Shown here one piece after another: positions 53,736 through 64,000 of a stretch of DNA of 64,000 nt; the first letter of the stretch is position 1, and each line of letters opens with the position of its first letter. The stretch is from Nomia melanderi (taxonomy: Eukaryota > Arthropoda > Insecta > Hymenoptera > Halictidae), in assembly GCF_051020985.1 (NCBI RefSeq), contig NW_027475140.1, forward strand, positions 992,001-1,056,000. Direction: 5' to 3'. The translations under genes were made by a program, and so were the position numbers. The notes under the pieces are model-generated. The model worked only from the letters and a program-made list of their open reading frames with translations. It did no database searches and was not told where the DNA came from.

Positions 53736-54839
53736 TTTGGTTTATTGCGCTATCTCTAATAGCACCCGAGATATCACCAGATATATATTGGATTTTTCAC
53801 TGACCCTGAGCGTCCGGCCCCATGAGACGGTCGTTTTCTCGGCCCCTGGTGGTCCGAGGTCGTTCCCGCTGCACACGTTCATGCGCCAGGGTCTCCTACA
53901 GACAATACACTTTGATTTATTGCGCTATCTGTAATAGCACCCGAGATATCACCAGATATATATTGGATTTTCCCCTGACCCTGAGTATCCGGCCCCATGA
54001 GACGGTCGTTTTCTCGGCCCCTGGTGGTCCGAGGTCGTTCCCGCTGCACACATTCATGCGCCAGGGCCTCCTGCAGATAATTCACTTTGGTTTATTGCGC
54101 TATCTCTGATAGCACCCGAGATATCACCAGATATATATTGGATTTTCCCCTGACCCTGAGTGTCCGGCCCCATGAGACTGTGGTTTTCTCGGCCCCTGGT
54201 GGTCCGAGGTCGTTCCCGCTGCACAGATTCATGCGCCAGGGCTTCCTGCAGATAATTCACTTTGGTTTATTGCGCTATCTCTAATAGCACCCGAGATATC
54301 ACCAGATATATATTGGATTTTACCCTGACCCTGAGTGTCCGGCCCCATGAGACTGTGCTTTTCTCGGCCCCTGGTGGTCCGAGGTCGTTCCCGCTGCACA
54401 GATTCATGCGCCAGGACCTCCTACAGACAATGCACTTTGATTTATTGCGCTATCTGTAATAGCACCCGATATATCACCAGATATATATTGGATTTTACCC
54501 TGACCCTGAGTGTCCGGCCCCATGAGACGGTCGTTGTCTCGGCCCCTGGAGGTCCGACGACGTTCCCGCTGCACAGATTCATGCGCCAGGGCCTCCTACA
54601 GGTAATGCACTTTGATTTATTGCGCTATCTGTAATAGCACCCGAGATATCACCAGATATATATTGGATTTTCCCCTGACCCTGAGTGTCCGGCCCCATGA
54701 GACTGTGGTTTTCTCGGCCCCTGGTGGTCCGAGGTCGTTCCCGCTGCACAGATTCATGCGCCAGGACCTCCTACAGACAATGCACTTTGATTTATTGCGC
54801 TATCTGTAATAGCACCCGACATATCACCAGATATATATT

Positions 54840-56064
54840 GGATTTTACCCTGACCCTGAGTGTCCGGCCCCATGAGACGGTCGTTGTCTCCGCCCCTGGC
54901 GGTCCGAGTACGTCCCCGCTGCACAGATTCATGCGCCAGGGCCTCCTACAGGTAATGCACTTTGATTTATTGCGCTATCTGTAATAGCACCCGAGATATC
55001 ACCAGATATATATTGGATTTTCCCCTGACCCTGAGTGTCCGGCCCCATGAGACTGTGGTTTTCTCGGTCCCTGGTGGTCCGAGGTCGTTCCCGCTGCACA
55101 GATTCATGCGCCAGGGCCTCCTGCAGATAATTCACTTTGGTTTATTGCGCTATCTCTAATAGCACCCGAGATATCACCAGATATATATTGGATTTTCCCC
55201 TGACCCTGAGTGTCCGGCCCCATGAGACTGTGGTTTTCTCGGCCCCTGGTGGTCCGAGGTCGTTCCCGCTGCACAGATTCATGCGCCAGGGCCTCCTACA
55301 AACAATGCACTTTGATTTATTGCGCTATCTGTAATAGCACCCGAGATATCAGCAGATATATATTGGATTTTTCACTGACCCTGAGTGTCCGGCCCCATGA
55401 GACGGTCGTTTTCTCGGCCCCTGGTGGTCCGAGGTCGTTCCCGCTGCACACATTCATGCGACAGGGCCTCCTGCAGATAATTCACTTTGGTTTATTGCGC
55501 TATCTCTAATAGCACCCGAGATATCACCAGATATATATTGGATTTTCCCCTGACCCTGAGTGTCCGGCCCCATGAGACAGTCGTTGTCTCCGCCCCTGGT
55601 GGTCCGAGGTCGTTCCCGCTGCACAGATTCATGCGCCAGGGCCTCCTACAGACAATGCACTTTGATTTATTGCGCTATCTCTAATTGCACCCGAGATATC
55701 ACCAGATATATATTGGATTTTCCCTGACCCTGAGTGTCCGGCCCAATGAGACGGTCGTTTTCTCGGCCCCTGGTGGTCCGAGGTCGTTCCCGCTGCACAG
55801 GTTCATGCGCCAGGGTCTCCTACAGAGAATGCACTTTGATTTATTGCGCTATCTGTAATAGCACCCGAGATATCACCACATATATATTGGATTTTTCACT
55901 GACCCTGAGAGTCCGGCCCCATGAGACGGTGGTTTTCTCGGCCCCTGGTGGTCCGAGGTCGTTCCCGCTGTACAGATTCATGCGCCAGGGCCTCCTACAG
56001 ACAATGCACTTTGATTTATTGCGCTATCTGTAATAGCACCCGAGATATCAAGAGATATATACTG
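54840..56064. repeat. 7-monomer block (1,224-bp period), first of two tandem copies
   Basis: The next copy follows directly at 56,064-57,288. I noticed only two base differences over the unit, near 56,834 and 57,174. Shared markers are GTCTCCGCCCCTGG, GAGTACGTCCCCGC, CTAATTGCACCCG, a 1-bp deletion in TTTTCCCTGACC, CACCACATATATATTGG and ATCAAGAGATATATACTGG. Confidence 0.9.
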
Positions 56065-57288
56065 GATTTTACCCTGACCCTGAGTGTCCGGCCCCATGAG
56101 ACGGTCGTTGTCTCCGCCCCTGGCGGTCCGAGTACGTCCCCGCTGCACAGATTCATGCGCCAGGGCCTCCTACAGGTAATGCACTTTGATTTATTGCGCT
56201 ATCTGTAATAGCACCCGAGATATCACCAGATATATATTGGATTTTCCCCTGACCCTGAGTGTCCGGCCCCATGAGACTGTGGTTTTCTCGGTCCCTGGTG
56301 GTCCGAGGTCGTTCCCGCTGCACAGATTCATGCGCCAGGGCCTCCTGCAGATAATTCACTTTGGTTTATTGCGCTATCTCTAATAGCACCCGAGATATCA
56401 CCAGATATATATTGGATTTTCCCCTGACCCTGAGTGTCCGGCCCCATGAGACTGTGGTTTTCTCGGCCCCTGGTGGTCCGAGGTCGTTCCCGCTGCACAG
56501 ATTCATGCGCCAGGGCCTCCTACAAACAATGCACTTTGATTTATTGCGCTATCTGTAATAGCACCCGAGATATCAGCAGATATATATTGGATTTTTCACT
56601 GACCCTGAGTGTCCGGCCCCATGAGACGGTCGTTTTCTCGGCCCCTGGTGGTCCGAGGTCGTTCCCGCTGCACACATTCATGCGACAGGGCCTCCTGCAG
56701 ATAATTCACTTTGGTTTATTGCGCTATCTCTAATAGCACCCGAGATATCACCAGATATATATTGGATTTTCCCCTGACCCTGAGTGTCCGGCCCCATGAG
56801 ACAGTCGTTGTCTCCGCCCCTGGTGGTCCGAGGCCGTTCCCGCTGCACAGATTCATGCGCCAGGGCCTCCTACAGACAATGCACTTTGATTTATTGCGCT
56901 ATCTCTAATTGCACCCGAGATATCACCAGATATATATTGGATTTTCCCTGACCCTGAGTGTCCGGCCCAATGAGACGGTCGTTTTCTCGGCCCCTGGTGG
57001 TCCGAGGTCGTTCCCGCTGCACAGGTTCATGCGCCAGGGTCTCCTACAGAGAATGCACTTTGATTTATTGCGCTATCTGTAATAGCACCCGAGATATCAC
57101 CACATATATATTGGATTTTTCACTGACCCTGAGAGTCCGGCCCCATGAGACGGTGGTTTTCTCGGCCCCTGGTGTTCCGAGGTCGTTCCCGCTGTACAGA
57201 TTCATGCGCCAGGGCCTCCTACAGACAATGCACTTTGATTTATTGCGCTATCTGTAATAGCACCCGAGATATCAAGAGATATATACTG
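56064..57288. repeat. 7-monomer block, second tandem copy
   Basis: Matches 54,840-56,064 at an offset of 1,224 bp (7 units minus 1, because each copy holds one 1-bp deletion, near 55,723 and 56,947). After 57,288 the sequence switches from TTTTACCCTG to TTTTCCCCTG, marking the end of the repeat. Confidence 0.9.
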
Positions 57289-58694
57289 GATTTTCCCCTG
57301 ACCCTGAGTGTCCGGCCCAATGAGACTGTGGTTCTCTCGGCCCCTGGTGGTCCGAGGTCGTTCCCGCTGCACACATTCATGCGCCAGGGCCTCCTGCAGA
57401 TAATTCACTTGGGTTTATTGCGCTATCTCTGATAGCACCCGAGATATCACCAGATATATATTGGATTTTCCCCTGACCCTGAGTGTCCGGCCCCATGAGA
57501 CTGTGGTTTTCTCGGCCCCTGGTGGTCCGAGGTCGTTCCCGCTGCACAGATTCATGCGCCAGGGCCTCCTGCAGATAATTCACTTTGGTTTATTGCGCTA
57601 TCTCTAATAGCACCCGAGATATCACCAGATATATATTGGATTTTTCCCTGACCCTGAGTGTCCGGCCCCACGAGACTGTGGTTTTCTCGGCCCCTGGTGG
57701 TCAGAGGTCGTTCCCGCTGCACAGATTCATGCGCCAGGGCCTCCTACAGACAATGCACTTTGATTTATTGCGCTATCTGTAATAGCACCCGAGATATCAC
57801 CAGATATATATTGGATTTTTCACTGACCCTGAGCGTCCGGCCCCATGGGACGGTCGTTTTCTCGGCCCCTGGTGGTCCGAGGTCGTTCCCGCTGCACAGA
57901 TTCATGCGCCAGGGCCTCCTACAGACAATGCACTTTGATTTATTGCGCTATCTGTTATAGCACCCGAGATATCACCAGATATATATTGGATTTTACCCTG
58001 ACCCTGAGTGTCCGGCCCCATGAGACGGTCGTTGTCTCTGCCCCTGGAGGTCCGAGGACGTTCCCGCTGCACAGATTCATGCGCCAGGGCCTCCTACAGG
58101 TAATGCACTTTGATTTATTGCGCTATCTGTAATAGCACCCGAGATATCACCAGATCTATATTGGATTTTCCCCTGACCCTGTGTGTCGGGCCCAATGAGA
58201 CTGTGGTTTTCTCGGCCCCTGGTCGTCCGAGGTCGTTCCCGCTGCACAGATTCATGCGCCAGGGCCTCCTACAGACAACGCACTTTGATTTATTGCGCTA
58301 TCTGTAATAGCACCCGAGATATCACCAGATATATATTGGATTTTACCCTGACCCTGAGGGTCCGGCCCCATGAGACGGTCGTTGTCTCGGCCCCTGGAGG
58401 TCCGAGGACGTTCCCGCTGCACAGATACATGCGCCAGGGCCTCCTACAGGCAATGCACTTTGGTTTATTGCGCTATCTCTAATAGCACCCGAGATATCAC
58501 CAGATATATATTGGATTTTTCACTGACCCTGAGCGTCTGGCCCCATGAGACTGTGGTTTTCTCGGCCCCTGGTGGTCCGAGGTCGTTCCCGCTGCACAGA
58601 TTCATGCGCCAGGGCCTCCTACAGACAATGCACTTTGATTTATTGCGCTATCTGTTATAGCACCCGAGATATCACCAGATATATATTGGATTTT

Positions 58695-58734
58695 TCACTG
58701 ACCCTGAGCGTCTGGCCCCATGAGACTGTGGTTT
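58695..58734. repeat. Short conversion-like tract between neighbouring monomers
   Basis: Compared with its 7,173-bp counterpart (51,522-51,561), this tract differs at seven sites, and all seven match the monomer immediately upstream (58,520-58,559): TTTTTCACTG, GAGCG, TCTGGCC and ACTGTGGTTTTC. Both sides revert to the counterpart, including the CTGGAGGTCCGACGACG variant just downstream. Confidence 0.82.
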
Positions 58735-61700
58735 TCTCGGCCCCTGGAGGTCCGACGACGTTCCCGCTGCACAGATTCATGCGCCAGGGCCTCCTACAGG
58801 TAATGCACTTTGATTTATTGCGCTATCTGTAATAGCACCCGATATATCACCAGATCTATATTGGATTTTCCCCTGACCCTGAGTGTCCGGCCCCATGAGA
58901 CTGTGGTTTTCTCGGCCCCTGGTGGTCCGAGGTCGTTCCCGTTGCACAGATTCATGCACCAGGGCCTCCTGCAGATAATTCACTTTGGTTTATTGCGCCA
59001 TCTGTAATAGCACCCGAGATATCACCAGATCTATATTGGATTTTCCCCTGACCCTGAGTGTCCGACCCCATGAGACTGTGGTTTTCTCGGCCCCTGGTGG
59101 TCCGAGGTCGTTCCCGTTGCACAGATTCATGCGCCAGGGCCTCCTGCAGATAATTCACTTTGGTTTATTGCGCTATCTCTAATAGCACCCGAGATATCAC
59201 CAGATATATATTGGATTTTTCACTGACCCTGAGCGTCCGGCCCCATGAGACGGTCGTTTTCTCGGCCCCTGGTGGTCCGAGGTCGTTCCCGCTGCACACG
59301 TTCATGCGCCAGGGTCTCCTACAGACAATACACTTTGATTTATTGCGCTATCTGTAATAGCACCCGAGATATCACCAGATCTATATTGGATTTTCCACTG
59401 ACCCTGAGTGTCCGGCCCCATGAGACTGTGGTTTTCTCGGCCCCTGGTGGTCCGAGGTCGTTCCCGTTGCACAGATTCATGCGCCAGGGCCTCCTACAGG
59501 TAATGCACTTTGATTTATTGCGCTATCTGTAATAGCACCCGAGATATCACCAGATCTATATTGGATTTTACCCTGACCCTGAGTGTCCGGCCCCATGAGA
59601 CGGTCGTTGTCTCGGACCCTGGAGGTCCGACGACGTTCCCGCTGCACAGATTCATGCGCCAGGGCCTCCTACAGGTAATGCACTTTGATTTATTGCGCTA
59701 TCTGTAATAGCACCCGAGATATCACCAGATATATATTGGATTTTCCCTGACCCTGAGTGTCCGGCCCAATGAGACTGTGGTTTTCTCGGCCCCTGGTGGT
59801 CCGAGGTCGTTCCCGCTGTACAGATTCATGCGCCAGGGCCTCCTACAGACAATGCACTTTGATTTATTGCGCTATCTGTAATAGCACCCGAGATATCAAG
59901 AGATATATACTGGATTTTCCCCTGACCCTGAGTGTCCGGCCCAATGAGACTGTGGTTCTCTCGGCCCCTGGTGGTCCGAGGTCGTTCCCGCTGCACAGAT
60001 TCATGCGCCAGGGCCTCCTACAGACAATGCACTTTGATTTATTGCGCTATCTGTAATAGCACCCGAGATATCACCAGATATATATTGGATTTTTCACTGA
60101 CCCTGAGTGTCCGGCCCCATGAGACGGTCGTTTTCTCGGCCCCTGGTGGTCCGAGGTTGTTCCCGCTGCACAGATTCATGCGCGAGGGCCTCCTACAGAC
60201 AATGCACTTTGATCTATTGCTCTATCTGTAATAGCACCCGAGATATCACCAGATATATATTGGATTTTACCCTGACCCTGAGTGTCCGGCCCCATGAGAC
60301 GGTCGTTGTCTCGGCCCCTGGAGGTCCGACGACGTTCCCGCTGCACAGATTCATACGCCAGGGCCTCCTACAGGTAATGCACTTTGATTTATTGCGCTAT
60401 CTGTAATAGCACCCGAGATATCACCAGATCTATATTGGATTTTCCCCTGACCCTGAGTGTCCGCCCCCATGAGACTGTGGTTTTCTCGGCCCCTGCTGGT
60501 CCGAGATCGTTCCCGCTGCACAGATTCATGCGCCAGGGCATCCTGCAGATAATTCACTTTGGTTTATTGCGCTATCTCTCATAGCACCCGAGATATCACC
60601 AGATATATACTGGATTTTCCCCTGACCCTGAGTGTCCGGCCCCATGAGACGGTGGTTTTCTCGGTCCCTGGTGTTCCGAGGTCGTTCCCGCTGCACAGAT
60701 TCATCCGCCAGGGCCTCCTACAGACAATGCACTTTGATTTATTGCGCTATCTGTAATAGCACCCGAGATATCACCAGATATATATTGGATTTTTCACTGA
60801 CCATGAGTGTCCGGCCCCATGAGACGGTGGTTGTCTCGGCCCCTGGGGGTCCGAGGACGTTCCCGCTGCACAGATTCATGCGCCAGGGACTCCTGCAGAT
60901 AATTCACTTTGATTTATTGCGCTATCTGTAATAGCACCCGAGATATCACCAGATATATATTGGATTTTTCACTGACCCTGAGCGTCCGGCCCCATGAGAC
61001 GGTCGTTTTCTCGGGCCCTGGTGGTCCGAGGTCGTTCCCGCTGCACAGGTTCATGCGCCAGGGCCTCCTACAGACAATGCACTTTGATTTCTTGCGCTAT
61101 CTGTAATAGCACCCGAGATGTCAGCAGATATATATTGGATTTTTCACTGACCCTGAGTGTCCGGCCCCATGAGACGGTGGTTTTCACGGCCCCTGGTGGT
61201 CCGAGGTCGTTCCCGCTGCACAGATTCATGCGCCAGGGCCTCCTGCATATAATTCACTTTGGTTTATTGCGCTATCTCTAATAGCACCCGAGATATCACC
61301 AGATATATATTGGATTTTACCCTGACCCTGAGTGTCCGGCCCCATGAGACTGTGCTTTTCTCGGCCCCTGGTGGTCCGAGGTCGTTCCCGCTGCACAGAT
61401 TCATGCGCCAGGGCCTCCTACAGACAATGCACTTTGATTTATAGCGCTATCTGTAATAGCACCCGAGATATCACCAGATATATATTGGATTTTCCCCTGA
61501 CCCTGAGTGTCCGGCCCCATGAGACTGTGGTTTTCTCGGCCCCTGGTGGTCCGAGGTCGTTCCCGCTGCACAGATTCATGCGCCAGGGCATCCTGCAGAT
61601 AATTCACTTTGGTTTATTGCGCTATCTCTAATAGCACCCGAGATATCACCAGATATATATTGGATTTTCCCCTGACCCTGAGTGTCCGGCCCCATGAGAC

Positions 61701-64000
61701 TGTGGTTTTCTCGGCCCCTGGTGGTCCGAGGTCGTTCCCGCTGCACAGATTCATGCGTCAGGGCCTCCTGCAGACAATGCACTTTGATTTATCGAGCTAT
61801 CTCTAATGGCACCCGATATATCACCAGATATATAATGGATTTTTCCCTGACCCTGAGTGTCCGGCCCCATGAGACTGTGGTTTTCTCGGCCCCTGGTGGT
61901 CCGAGGTCGTTCCCGCTGCACAGATTCATGCGCCAGGGCCTCCTACAGACAATGCACTTTGATTTATTGCGCTATCTGTAATAGCACCCGAGATATCAGC
62001 AGATATATATTGGATTTTTCACTGACCCTGAGTGTCCGGCCCCATGAGACTGTGCTTTTCTCGGCCCCTGGTGGTCCGAGGTCGTTCCCGCTGAACAGAT
62101 TCATGCGCCAGGGCCTCCTACAGACAATGCACTTTGATTTATAGCGCTATCTGTAATAGCACCCGAGATATCACCAGATATATATTGGATTTTCCCCTGA
62201 CCCTGAGTGTCCGGCCCCATGAGACTGTGGTTTTCTCGGCCCCTGGTGGTCCGAGGTGGTTCCCGTTGCATAGATTCATGCGCCAGGGCCTCCTGCAGAT
62301 AACTCACTTTGGTTTATTGCGCTATCTCTAATAGCACCCGAGATATCACCAGATATATATTGGATTTTTCCCTGACCCTGAGTGTCCGGCCCCATGAGAC
62401 TGTGGTTTTCTCGGCCCCTGGTGGTCCGAGGTCGTTCCGGCTGCACAGATTCATGCGCCAGGGCCTCCTACAGACAATGCACTTTGATTTATTGCGCTAT
62501 CTGTAATAGCACCCGAGATATCACCAGATATATATTGGATTTTCCCCTGACCCTGAGTGTCCGGCCCCATGAGACTGTGGTTTTCTCGGACCCTGGTGGT
62601 CCGAGGTCGTTCCCGCTGCACAGATTCATGCGCCAGGGCCTCCTACAGACAATGTACTTTGATTTATTGCGCTATCTGTAATAGCACCCGTGATATCACC
62701 AGATATATATTGGATATTCCCCTGACCCTGAGTGTCCGGCCCCATGAGACGGTGGTTGTCTCGGCCCCTGGTGGTCCGAGGTCGTTCCCGCTGCACAGAT
62801 TCATGCGCCAGGGCCTCCTACAGACAATGCACTTTGATTTATTGCGCTATCTCTAATAGCACCCGAGATATCACCAGATATATATTGGATTTTCCCCTGA
62901 CCCTGAGTGTCCGGCCCCATGAGACTGTGGTTTTCTCGGCCCCTGGTGGTCCGAGGTCGTTCCCGCTGCACAGATTCATGCGCCAGGGCCTCCTACAGAC
63001 AATGCACTTGGATTTATTGCGCTATCTGTAATAGCACCCGAGATATCACCAGATATATATTGGATTTTACCCTGACCCTGAGTGTCCGGCCCCATGAGAC
63101 GGTGGTTGTCTCGGCCCCTGGTGGTCCGAGGTCGTTCCCGCTTCACAGATTCATGCGCCTGGGCATCCTGCAGATAATTCACTTTGGTTTATTGCGCTAT
63201 CTCTAATAGCACCCGAGATATCACCAGATATATATTGGATTTTCCCCTGACCCTGAGTGTCCGGCCCCATGAGACTGTGGTTTTCTCGGCCCCTGGTGGT
63301 CCGAGGTCGTTCCCGCTGCACAGATTCATGCGCCAGGGCCTCCTACAGACAATGCACTTTGATTTATTGCGCTATCTGTAATAGCACCCAAGATATCACC
63401 AGATATATATTGGATTTTACCCGGACCCTGTGTGTCCGGCCCCATGAGACGGTGGTTGTCTCGGCCCCTGGTGGTCCGAGGTCGTTCCCGCTTCACAGAT
63501 TCATGCGCCTGGGCATCCTGCAGATAATTCACTTTGGTTTATTGCGCTATCTGTAATAGCACCCGAGATATCACCAGATATATATTGGATTTTTCACTGA
63601 CCCTGAGCGTCCGGCCCCATGAGACTGTGGTTTTCTCGGCCCCTGGTGGTCCGAGGTCGTTCCCGCTGCACAGATTCATGCGTCAGGGCCTCCTGCAGAC
63701 AATGCACTTTGATTTATCGAGCTATCTCTAATGGCACCCGATATATCACCAGATATATAATGGATTTTTCCCTGACCCTGAGTGTCCGGCCCCATGAGAC
63801 TGTGGTTTTCTCGGCCCCTGGTGGTCCGAGGTCGTTCCCGCTGCACAGATTCATGCGCCAGGGCCTCCTACAGACAATGCACTTTGATTTATTGCGCTAT
63901 CTGTAATAGCCCCCGAGATATCACCAGATATATATTGGATTTTCCCCTGACCCTGAGTGTCCGGCCCCATGAGACTGTGGTTTTCTCGGACCCTGGTGGT

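Larger units (their letters stand above)
1..64000. repeat. Tandem satellite array, 175-bp monomer, about 365.8 copies
   Basis: Every part of the window aligns to one 175-bp unit in the same orientation. Setting base 1 at the motif CAGGGCCTCC, unit starts are 1, 176, then every 175 bp in these runs: 350-7,175; 7,348-9,973; 10,146-11,196; 11,369-16,794; 16,968-17,668; 17,842-18,192; 18,366-18,716; 18,892-20,467; 20,641-26,416; 26,592-31,142; 31,316-34,991; 35,165-37,090; 37,264-38,139; 38,313-40,063; 40,237-55,637; 55,811-56,861; 57,035-59,660; 59,834-63,859. Each break between runs is a 1- or 2-bp indel. Landmarks in the unit are GATATC (EcoRV) at 59-64, ATATATTGG near 72-80, TCCGGCCCCATGAGAC near 102-117, and an imperfect inverted repeat at 127-147. 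My hand-made consensus has 92 G+C of 175 (about 53%) and eight CpGs. Family name and host are not recognised. Confidence 0.98.
35061..64000. repeat. Satellite zone 5: most homogeneous tract, continuing past the window
   Basis: Monomers are close to one consensus (CCTGAGTGTCCGGCCCC, ACTGTGGTTTTCTCGG, GTCGTTCCCGC). Private variants are CCAGATCTATATTGG, GACGGTCGTTTTC or GACGGTCGTTGTC, CTCCTACAGGTAATGCAC, GCACACATTCATGCGCC and CTGTTATAGC. From 40,237 to 55,811 there is no net length change over 89 monomers. Nearly identical multi-kb copies suggest this is the most recently amplified region; that is inference. Confidence 0.85.

Noticed and set aside
55723..59755. 1-bp deletions in TTTTCCCC runs as sequencing errors
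   Set aside because: Not fully excluded, since they lie in homopolymers. At 55,723 and 56,947 the same deletion is shared by duplicate copies, which argues for a real change copied with its block.
1..64000. CRISPR array
   Set aside because: Units are contiguous 175-bp repeats with no unique spacers, and there are no cas genes.
1..64000. Identity with Xenopus Fcr1, alpha satellite or another named satellite
   Set aside because: Only the unit length is similar. I cannot confirm sequence identity from memory, so no name is assigned.

Overview
The whole 64 kb window is one uninterrupted tandem satellite DNA array. It contains no protein-coding gene, RNA gene, transposon or unique-sequence island that I can support. 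The basic unit is 175 bp, always head-to-tail in one orientation. I count 366 unit starts: 365 complete monomers and a 142-bp piece at the right edge. The window begins and ends inside the array, so neither array boundary is visible. The kind of DNA (hundreds of ~175-bp units, higher-order repeats, patchy homogenisation) points to a eukaryotic nuclear genome and a centromeric, pericentromeric or similar heterochromatic block. I do not recognise the sequence as a named satellite family and cannot name the organism. The unit length resembles known centromeric satellites (human alpha 171 bp, Xenopus Fcr1 174 bp, Arabidopsis 178 bp), but that is an analogy of length only.

Layout by diagnostic variants: zone 1 (about 1-13,560) is a mosaic with 8- and 16-monomer higher-order repeats and marker monomers shortened by 2 bp. 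Zone 2 (13,561-20,530) is the GACAGTCC / GTCGATCCCGC subtype. Zone 3 (20,531-22,856) is a 5-monomer higher-order repeat with GCGCCATCCGTAATAG and GGAGGTCCGAGG variants. Zone 4 (22,857-25,331) is the AGATTTATATTGG / TCCGACCCC subtype. Zone 3' (25,332-28,107) and zone 4' (28,108-35,060) largely repeat zones 3 and 4 through a ~3-kb duplication. Zone 5 (35,061-64,000) is the most uniform part, with BglII-creating AGATCT monomers and several nearly identical 1.2-1.75 kb blocks.

The interest lies in how the array evolves. Length is tightly kept: only 18 indels are visible, netting -17 bp over 64 kb. Some duplicated blocks differ by gain or loss of exactly one monomer. A ~40-bp gene-conversion-like tract can be read base by base. 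A strongly divergent 57-bp module recurs at six scattered sites plus two hybrids. A base change in about a dozen monomers completes an 8-bp perfect inverted repeat. The many 60-118 aa open frames are by-products of the repeat and should not be annotated as genes.
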